This document shows, piece after piece, positions 57,245-64,000 of a DNA stretch of 64,000 nucleotides (the first letter of the stretch is position 1; each line of letters begins with the position of its first letter). The notes under the pieces are model-generated. The model saw only the letters and a list, made by a program, of their open reading frames with translations. It made no database searches and had not been told where the DNA came from. Source of the DNA: Phymorhynchus buccinoides. Its lineage: Eukaryota; Mollusca; Gastropoda; Neogastropoda; Raphitomidae. Position numbers and translations under genes: made by a program. The DNA lies in assembly GCA_017654935.2 (NCBI GenBank), contig CM065710.1:11442415-11506414 (forward strand). Direction: 5' to 3'.

Positions 57245-57350
57245 AAGTCTGTATGTGTGTGTGTCTGTGTGTGTCTGTGCGCACGCGCGTGTGTATGTGT
57301 GTGTGTGTGTCTGTGTCTGTGTGTGTATGTGTGCGCACGCGCGTGTGTAA
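57245..57350. repeat. (GT)n microsatellite
   Basis: gtgtgt variants with gcgcacgcgcgtgtg twice. Confidence 0.95.
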
Positions 57351-57390
57351 AGTTTTGGTTGGGCTACTGAAGTGTTCAAGTCTTTAGGTA

Positions 57391-57609
57391 GGGGAAGACG
57401 GGGTAAAAAGCGCATGGGCGGGGTAAGAAGCCCACCACCCCAATTATCTCATGAAATGAAGCAAATTTCAGTCTCATTTTGCCCATGAGACGAGCGTTAA
57501 TGTCTAGCATTCGTCCCATGGGCAAATTTGACTTGAAATTTTCTTTATTTCATGATATAATTGGGGTGGGCTTCTTACCCGCCAATGCGCTTTTTACCCC
57601 ATCTTCCCC
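57391..57609. mobile_element. Palindromic MITE 'GGGGAAGACGGGG', copy 4
   Basis: Arms gaagacggggtaaaaagcgc and complement, TA on both sides (taggta... and ...ctagtgg). Confidence 0.9.
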
Positions 57610-57946
57610 TAGTGGTAACTGTAAGCTGATCATGCTGCCTCGTCCACACATGCAGTGCCTATAGAGTTACGGAGACAGCACAACAAACAACAAACAGAAG
57701 AAGAAAATACCTAGTAGGCCTAATGTTCATTTTCAAGAAAGACAATTTACAACACACAACAAAGAAGAAAAAAAAATGTGGGGGTTTTGGGAGGGGATTA
57801 ACTTAGTTGGCCTTAGACCTTTATTTTGCAGTATCCTGCAGGTTTGGAACAATTGCCTGGGGTCAGACCCGGACCGGTGTCTTGAGAAATAAGTCATCCC
57901 GTGAAATAAGTCACCTTGCGCAGGTTAGGTTAGGTACATTAATATA

Positions 57947-58190
57947 GTCACAGAGGCGTCTCTGTGAAATTCGGGTTGCTCCCACCTGGAGAGCGCGTCG
58001 CAGTCAGAGGCGCGCCACCCAATTTTTTAAAAAATTGCATGCCATTTTTGTGTGACTGATAAGGAAGGAAGGGAGGGGGGTAAATTTTGACCAAATGACA
58101 ACTTTTTCGTTGCCACTGGGTTTAACGTGTGCTAAGTGCATGAGCACACAGGACCTCTGTTTATCGTCTCATCCGAAAGACTAGAACCGT
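57947..58190 (-). mobile_element. SINE family A fragment lacking the tRNA head
   Basis: Aligns with the body at 34553 (tcacagaggcgtctctgtga, ttgctcccacctggagag), then breaks off at gaaagactagaaccgtgacc. Confidence 0.75.
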
Positions 58191-58199
58191 GACCTAATC

Positions 58200-58640
58200 G
58201 CTACGGAAAAGAGTCAACTATTTTGTTTTTTAAATAATGAGATTTAAGTGCTCAATCTACACTGAAAGAACCGAGAAATTGAGCGGGAGGGTGTTAATCT
58301 ACATCTTTGCTGAGAAATCGACGTAGCCTACAGACCCATGGCACTTAGTTTCGCATTTTTCCAAATTGGCGGACAATGTCAACGTACAAACACCCACGCA
58401 GACAAAAATAATTAATTATAAATTTTAGAAAAATATCACTGACTTCTCAATATTTAGTGATGAATCCTCTGTTCTTCCTGCACGCCACAAGACGCCTCTG
58501 AATGTATTCAGGGGAGAATCCTTCCCAGACAGCGGACAATTCGAAAGAGGAAAGGGGACGCATTTTACGGGAGAGGTATTTCACGCAACACCGGTACACT
58601 ACCGACCGGTAGGCCGTTTCTGAGAAATTTACATTCTTAA
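58200..58640. other. Intergenic DNA, no gene seen
   Basis: No recognised repeat or coding similarity. The minus-strand frame here runs into a (GT)n repeat and is not supported. Confidence 0.4.
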
Positions 58641-58649
58641 AGCTTTTCC

Positions 58650-58758
58650 CCCCCACACACACACACCATGCACACACGCACGCACGCACACACGCACGCA
58701 CGTACCCACACACGCACGCACGCACACACCACCACACCCACACCACACAGGCCACACA

Positions 58759-58795
<37 letters not shown>

Positions 58796-58897
58796 CAGGA
58801 TGTAAAACAGCTTGATCAAACTTATTCTTTTATCGTCAATAAAGATCATTTTGACTTGACTTGACTTGACACACACGCACACCACAGAGAGAAAAAT

Positions 58898-58935
<38 letters not shown>

Positions 58936-59025
58936 ATGTACACACACACACACGCGCGCGTACACGCACACACGCACACGCGCACACACACACACACACA
59001 CACATACACGCGCGCGCGCGCACTG
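58650..59025. repeat. Two (CA)n microsatellites around a TTGACTTGAC tail
   Basis: acgcacac variants 58650-58795 and 58870-59020, with acttgacttgacttgaca at 58855, a small LINE-like tail. Confidence 0.95.
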
Positions 59026-59149
59026 ACTACTTGACATGTACTTTGATTATCATTCAAAACAAATTTTTGAAGGAAGCAAGCTCAGGCGTGTGGCTTTATA
59101 CAAAAAATGAAATACATTTAAGAGAGAGGGAGAAAGACGTTTGGTGTGA

Positions 59150-61260
59150 TAAGTCAAAGTAAGTTTATTTCCAAACCCCCAGGGGGTACATGAAATTGTT
59201 ACATAATACATGTAACTACTTCCAAATGAAACATTACACACAAAACCAGCAGAGAGAAACATAGCGGTATATAGTGCCTCACAAACCAACCTTACACAAT
59301 CTAGTATACTCTCTCACATACGCACACATAAAAAGCTATATATGCATACATCAAATTTAAACATAAAAAATGCAGAGAACTAATAATCCCAATCCCTAGT
59401 GATGGGATGTAACTACAGAAAAAAAAAGAACACTGCATGGACACAATATTTGTGTTTTAAAATACCATTTACTCTCACCTAAGTGGAAGGGTTTATAGCC
59501 TAACAAAATAAAGAAAGGTCTTAGAAATATTTTACAATTATCTTAATAAAACTAATTAAGCGAATGAGGATTTTTTTATTTGTTGTTTGGAATAGAGAAT
59601 GGAACTTAATAATATTTGGTCTTTTCTGGCAAAAGTTTGGCAAATATAGTTTCCTTGGTTCTTGGAAGGCTTGGCATTCAAAGATGTAATGGAATTCGTC
59701 TCCTAACACACGGTGTTCGCTCTTAGGACAGAATCGTTCGTTGTGTGAGATGTTTTGAATCCTTCCTGTTTGAATTGGTAGTTTATGGTTTAAAGTTCTA
59801 AATTTAACAAACAAAATGGCTAAGTTTTCGGGTAAAGCTTTTAAATAATTTTCAATAACAAAAACGTCCTTATATAGTATGTAATTACTGAAAATTTGCT
59901 TTTCATTTAATTGTGAATACCAATGTTTAATAAATTGATCTTTCAAAGAACGTAACACTTTGGACTTAAACCAGTTTAGTGATATGTTAGGATGGGTTTG
60001 CTGAGTCCAAAAACCAGTAATTCCTAGGTTATTCAATAAAGTATTAACACACATTAAGAAGGTGACAGATGTTTGTTCTCTCCATACAGATGTAACATAA
60101 AACGATACATTATGCAAGAAAATTTAGACTGATTAACGTCATTCACAAGTTTAAACCAATAACACAGCATTCTGCTCTTTGCTTGAATCTCTATAGGATA
60201 CTGTCCTAGTTCTCCATAAACCATGCAGATTGGTGTAGATTTATTTGTAGACTTATTTTTATCATTTTGTAATATCGAAGTTGCAACTTGGATGCTAAAT
60301 CAGTCATATTGTGACACCACACCTCAACCATAAAGAAGTATTGGTGCAATAATTCTGTCGAATAGCTCAATTTTTATATATAATGGTAATAATATTTTTT
60401 TGCTGTTTTTCAGAAGGCAAAACATGGTTCTTGATGCTTTATCATAAAGCTTTTTTGGGGCAAGATTGAATTTATTATTGTAATTGAAATAAATGCCTAG
60501 ATAATAAAACCGGAATACAGTTTCAATCCGCCGTCCATTATAATAAAAATGAGGAATGTTACGTATTTTACCTCTTGAAAACACCACAACATTAGTCTTA
60601 GCTACATTAACTCTTAGATCCCATCTATTACAGTATGTATACATAGCATCCAAAGCCTTTTGTAAATCTTCGACTGATTCTGCACACACGGTTGTGTCAT
60701 CGGCATACAGCAACAAGAACATTTTTAACATTAAATTTTGGTCTTCTTCCCCCCACCCAGTCCTCCAGCTTCCCGCTTTAAACTATTCAGTCCATTCATT
60801 TCCTCACTTATACATGATTGTAGATCATTAAGATAGATAGCAAACAATACAGGAGAAAGATGTTCACCTTGCTGAACGCCTGTTGTACATTTAAAAGAAT
60901 TTGAACATTGTCCTCCAACTTTAACAACTGACTTAGCTGAATTGTACATGTCTATTATAACTCTCAAGATGGAACCTTTTATACCCGAATTAATACGTTT
61001 TTGCCACAAAAAAGCTCTATTTACATAATCAAACGCTTTTTCATAGTCCACAAACAAGCAATACAATTTCTTTTTTTTTGACAAAAAATAATCAATAATG
61101 CAATGGAGGGTGAATACATGATCGACAGTGGAGTGCCCTGCACGGAAACCCGCTTGTTCATTTCCAATTGTAGAATTCATATTAAAGAAAACATTTAATC
61201 TTTTGTTAAGTAGGCTAGTAAACAACTTACCAAAACAGCTTAGTAATGTAATTGCAGATG
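59150..61260 (-). pseudogene. Second non-LTR retrotransposon, pol C-terminal part, 5'-truncated and frameshifted
   Basis: Three minus-strand frames in order. 61225-60731: IGNEQAGFRAGHSTVDHVF, KLYCLFVDYEKAFDYVNRAF, CTTGVQQGEHLSPVLFAIYL (RT blocks). 60731-60324: FLLLYADDTTVCAESVEDL (catalytic YADD), NVAKTNVVVFSRG. 60117-59521: a C-terminal domain with a CPKSEH...HYIFEC zinc-knuckle-like motif. At least two frame breaks, so inactive. It is a different family from the LINE at 46501-57200. The 3' end is probably near 59150-59180. Confidence 0.88.
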
Positions 61261-61390
61261 ACTAAAATCCTTTTTCCTCCAGAAGGGTTATAAACCATTT
61301 TTGTGTTGGTAATATTTTAGTCTGATAAATATGCACTGTTGAGCCTTTCCGACTGACGATTGACCTTATTAATTAAACTATCTGGCCTGC

Positions 61391-61590
61391 GACCTTTGCA
61401 CAGACGATGCTCTGCCTATTGCTGTTGATCTTGATCTTTGGCCTTGACCTTGACCTACGTTGACCTGTATTAACTCTACTGACCTATTATATGACCTTTG
61501 CACAGACGACGCGTGTCTTGCTGTTGATCTGATTTTTGGCCTTGACCTTGACCTACGTTGACCTATATTAACACTACTGACCTATTATAT
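61391..61590 (+). repeat. Two acceptor-half copies of the cathepsin exon 1 region
   Basis: Units of about 101 and 99 bp (61391-61491, 61492-61590) precede the true exon. Each has gacctttgcacag (acceptor-like), the exon start, and ggccttgaccttgacctacg, then an intron piece ending ctgacctattatat. The first copy keeps an ATG at 61407; the second has ACG. Confidence 0.93.
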
Positions 61591-61606
61591 GACCTTTCCA
61601 CAGACG

Positions 61607-61722
61607 ATGCGTGTCTTGCTGTTGGTGCTCGCCGTGGGTCTGACCTTCGGCCTTGACCTTGACGCCGAATGGATGACCTTCAAGAAGACCTTCAACAAGC
61701 AGTACAAAGACGGTGAAGAGGA
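61607..61722 (+). CDS. CTSL: Cathepsin L-like coding exon 1
   Basis: An acceptor tttccacag four bases before the ATG suggests a non-coding 5' exon elsewhere. Donor gtatgt comes after two bases of a Glu codon. Confidence 0.92.
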
Positions 61723-63946
61723 GTATGTCCATGATGATGATGATGCTGATTATTATTATTATTTATTATTAGTATTATTATGATTGATTTATATTATTAT
61801 TATTATTATTACCATTATCATCATTGTTATTGTTAATCCATTCATACGGCCCCTAATCCAAAATGAATGAATGCCCTAGACGTTTGCAATAAATAATAAT
61901 TAAAATAATAATCATAATAATAAAGCAAATAAACATGCACGAGCACACAACACACGCACACGCCACACGCACACGCACAGATACGCAAACACACAACACA
62001 CACACACACATCACACACAGACACACACACACACACTATCTCACACGCACAAACACACACACAGGTGGACATGAGCTTGATAGGCAAAAGAGCGTTATGT
62101 TTCATCATTATCAATCTTCCTCAATCACTCAGACCTCAATCACTCAGTCATATGACCGCTATGCGCGTCATGCTGCCGCTATGCGCCTAAACTAAGAAAT
62201 TAGTTAGGCCCAGCATGTATGTCTTCGGCTGAAGAAAATCTTGGTAAGAAAAAAAGAGAAAAGATAGCTAGGATGTCGGAAAGACAGAAAGATTAGGATC
62301 AGACAGAAAGATGAGTGTCTTTAGTGTATGACAGGAAAGCAAAGGGGAGGGAGAAGGCAGGAGTCGAAGAGAGTAGAAAGAGTATGTAGTGAGTTGAGTA
62401 TTGACCAGCAGATTAGAGGAAGTAGTGGAAGTCAGTGATGTAAAAGACTGTGTGAGTTAGAGAGGACGTGACAAGATTAGAGGGAAGAGGAAGTGGAAGT
62501 TACAAAACACAAGAACTCTTCCAGAAGGTGGGGGGGTGTAGGAGGGGGGGGACTTATTTGTTTTACGAGACAATCCCCATGGATGGGGTTCATTATCAAC
62601 AACAATGGGGAAATTTGGTGGGGGGCATATCCACCTAGCCTCCACCACCACCACTGTTACCCCTCCCCCCTCTTCTTCTTCTGCGTTCCCAGGCCATATG
62701 GCCATAATGGGTAAGGTACATATGTGTCCGGTTTTCAGTTTTCACTGGTCTCCCCGCTGCGTACAGCCGACACATTCCGATTTCGGAGGAGCTCAAAGGA
62801 TAAACAATATTTGGAATACTTTTTTTTTAAGGCAGGAGAATGGGGCCTGTGAGTCAGAAAGATGGTAGGGGAAGACGGGGTAAAAAGCGCATGGGCGGGT
62901 AAGAAGCCCACCCCAATTATCTCATGAAATGAAGCAAATTTCAGTCTCATTTTGCCCATGAGACGAGCGTTAATGTCTAGCATTCGTCTCATGGGCAAAT
63001 TTGACTGAAATGTTCTTTATTTCATGAGATAATTGGGGTGGGCTTCTTACCCGCCCATGCGCTTTTTACCCCGTCTTCCCCTAGATGACAGAAAGCAAAG
63101 ACAAAAGGCAGGGTCAAAGAGAGTGGCAGATTAGAGGAAGTTACAAGCACAGAACTTCCAGAAGGTGGAGGGACTATTTGTACGAAAGACTCCCCGGTAT
63201 CCCCACAGGGAGAGACTCGTGGAAGGGGCGGGGTTGTTCAGCTCCCCGTATGGAGGCACGGGGCATCCACCCGGTCAATTTTCTAGTTGTTTTTTTTAAT
63301 ACCCTCGATCTACAAGTATGCTTCTTTCAGTGTTGTGAATAATCATCCTACCCGTTTCTCCCCCCCAAAAAAATGGCAGGATGTTGCTTCTCAGACAGGG
63401 AAAATCTAGCTATCAATTTGGTCATACCAGGCAGCGGGATTTCTCCCTGCTCTTGCCGACTTTTAACTGCCGTGGGATTCCGGCTTATGTGCATAAAGCA
63501 ACACGGATCAGACTAGCTTTAAGTCCCCGCCATCCGAAGGACTCGACTCTGTGGGATTCTTACGTGCGTAAAGCGCACGAGTCAGACTAGCTTTAAGTCC
63601 CCGCCATCCGAAGGACTCGACTCCGCGGGATTCTTACCTGCGTAAAGCAGCGCGGGTCAGACTAGCTTTAAGTCCCAGCCATCCGAAGGACTCGACTCCG
63701 TTCAGTTCGATTAGTTTCCTGTCAAACTAGAAAGAAAGGGCGAGGCCGGGATTCGAACAGGGGTCACTCACTCACGCATTGAAATGGGCAGGCGAACGGT
63801 CTCTAACCCCTCTGCCACCTTCCTTTATTCCTTCCTCCAGGCGGAAGGTGTGGGAATACCATCTGGACTTCATCCAGAGGCACAACCTGCAGGCCGACCA
63901 AGGCGTGTATTCCTTCCACGTGGGAGTCAACGAGTATGCAGATATG
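61607..63946 (+). CDS. CTSL: Cathepsin L-like cysteine protease, N-terminal part (prepro region), runs off the window
   Basis: Exons 61607-61722 and 63841-63946 (222 nt, 74 codons, GT-AG, phases agree). The start gives a signal peptide MRVLLLVLAVGLTFG, then LDLDAEWMTFKKTFNKQYKD, the start of the I29 inhibitor prodomain, and after the junction EERKVWEYHLDFIQRHN, the ERFNIN-type helix, followed by GVYSFHVGVNEYADM, matching the FxVGxNxFxDM motif of L-type propeptides. The prodomain keeps the enzyme inactive until it reaches the lysosome or gut. The catalytic domain should lie beyond 64000. L-type rather than B-type because of ERFNIN; exact orthology is open, as molluscs have many L-like copies. 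Confidence 0.93.
61735..62070. repeat. (TTA)n and (CA)n microsatellites
   Basis: attattattattatt runs at 61750-61815 and acacac variants at 61940-62065. Confidence 0.95.
62150..62760 (+). repeat. Interspersed repeat R1 and related copies
   Basis: gcgtcatgctgccgctatgcgcctaa at 62165 and ccaggccatatggccataatggg at 62690 mark two R1-type units in a row. Confidence 0.7.
62868..63081. mobile_element. Palindromic MITE 'GGGGAAGACGGGG', copy 5, inserted in R1
   Basis: R1 reads agatggta, then the element, then tagatgacagaaagc. Unbroken R1 copies read agatagtagatgacag, so TA was duplicated on insertion. Confidence 0.93.
63082..63285 (+). repeat. Interspersed repeat R1, right half
   Basis: Continues R1 after the inserted palindrome: agaacttccagaaggtgg and ggggagagactcgtgga-like end. 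Confidence 0.8.
63391..63832 (-). mobile_element. tRNA-derived SINE, family B, with internal tandem repeat, abutting a splice acceptor
   Basis: tagctttaagtccc(c/a)gccatccgaag occurs three times (63504, 63587, 63664), unit about 80 bp. The minus strand has box B-like gttcgaatcccggcc and a head ending next to tattccttcctccag, the acceptor of cathepsin exon 2. Confidence 0.8.
63841..63946 (+). CDS. CTSL: Cathepsin L-like coding exon 2
   Basis: 106 nt, acceptor tcctccag, donor gtgagt. It encodes RKVWEYHLDFIQRHNLQADQ and on to VGVNEYADM, part of the I29 prodomain. Confidence 0.95.
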
Positions 63947-64000
63947 GTGAGTGTGTCTGTGTTGTACGTCCATAGGGGGGATCTGAGGGGGGGGGGGGGG

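Noticed and set aside
61589..61606. Cathepsin start at the upstream ATG at 61589
   Set aside because: It lies before the acceptor tttccacag and would put polar residues ahead of the signal peptide; ATG 61607 gives a clean one.

Overview
This is eukaryotic (animal) DNA: genes with short exons and canonical GT-AG introns of 0.1 to 5 kb, in a sea of microsatellites, foldback elements, tRNA-derived SINEs and non-LTR retrotransposons. Protein similarity and repeat style suggest a marine lophotrochozoan, most likely a gastropod mollusc; that placement is inference. One 500-N assembly gap lies at 46001-46500.

Three host genes are readable. (1) On the minus strand, 27942 down to about 3337, lies the motor-domain half of KIF23/MKLP1, the kinesin of centralspindlin. 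I resolved 11 coding exons (382 codons, in phase throughout), including an 11-nt first coding exon and a 33-nt microexon, plus a doubtful 12th; neck, stalk and tail are not in the window. (2) Head to head with it, SEC11A (signal peptidase catalytic subunit) is complete on the plus strand in six exons, 31498-42781, 182 codons, with the catalytic Ser, His and Asp present. (3) At the right edge the first two coding exons (74 codons) of a cathepsin L-like cysteine protease run off the window on the plus strand (61607-63946).

The stretch 46.5-57.2 kb is a nested pair of retroelements. A minus-strand non-LTR retrotransposon has an ORF1 with a Cauli_VI/RNase H-type hybrid-binding domain, a PHD-like finger, an SGNH-esterase-like domain and a repetitive tail, followed by an endonuclease and a decayed reverse transcriptase. 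Its ORF1 is split by a 4785-bp plus-strand LTR element (52232-57016) with 218-bp LTRs that look identical, a 4-bp target duplication, a PBS-like start and a polypurine tract. The LTR element shows no gag or pol; its main reading frame is a TatD-family metal-dependent nuclease. This is the most unusual object here.

A second pattern crosses all three genes: at least six exons (KIF23 exons 7, 8, 10, 11; SEC11A exon 3; cathepsin exon 1) carry tandem arrays of partial copies that span one splice junction and lie on the intron side, each with its own splice-site-like sequence. Other repeats include five copies of a near-perfect ~215-bp palindrome with TA target duplications, three hAT-like foldbacks whose arms carry TTAGGG-like tracts, pogo/Tigger-like MITEs, and two tRNA-derived SINE families. 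The left 3 kb holds a decayed, possibly DIRS-like, gag remnant.
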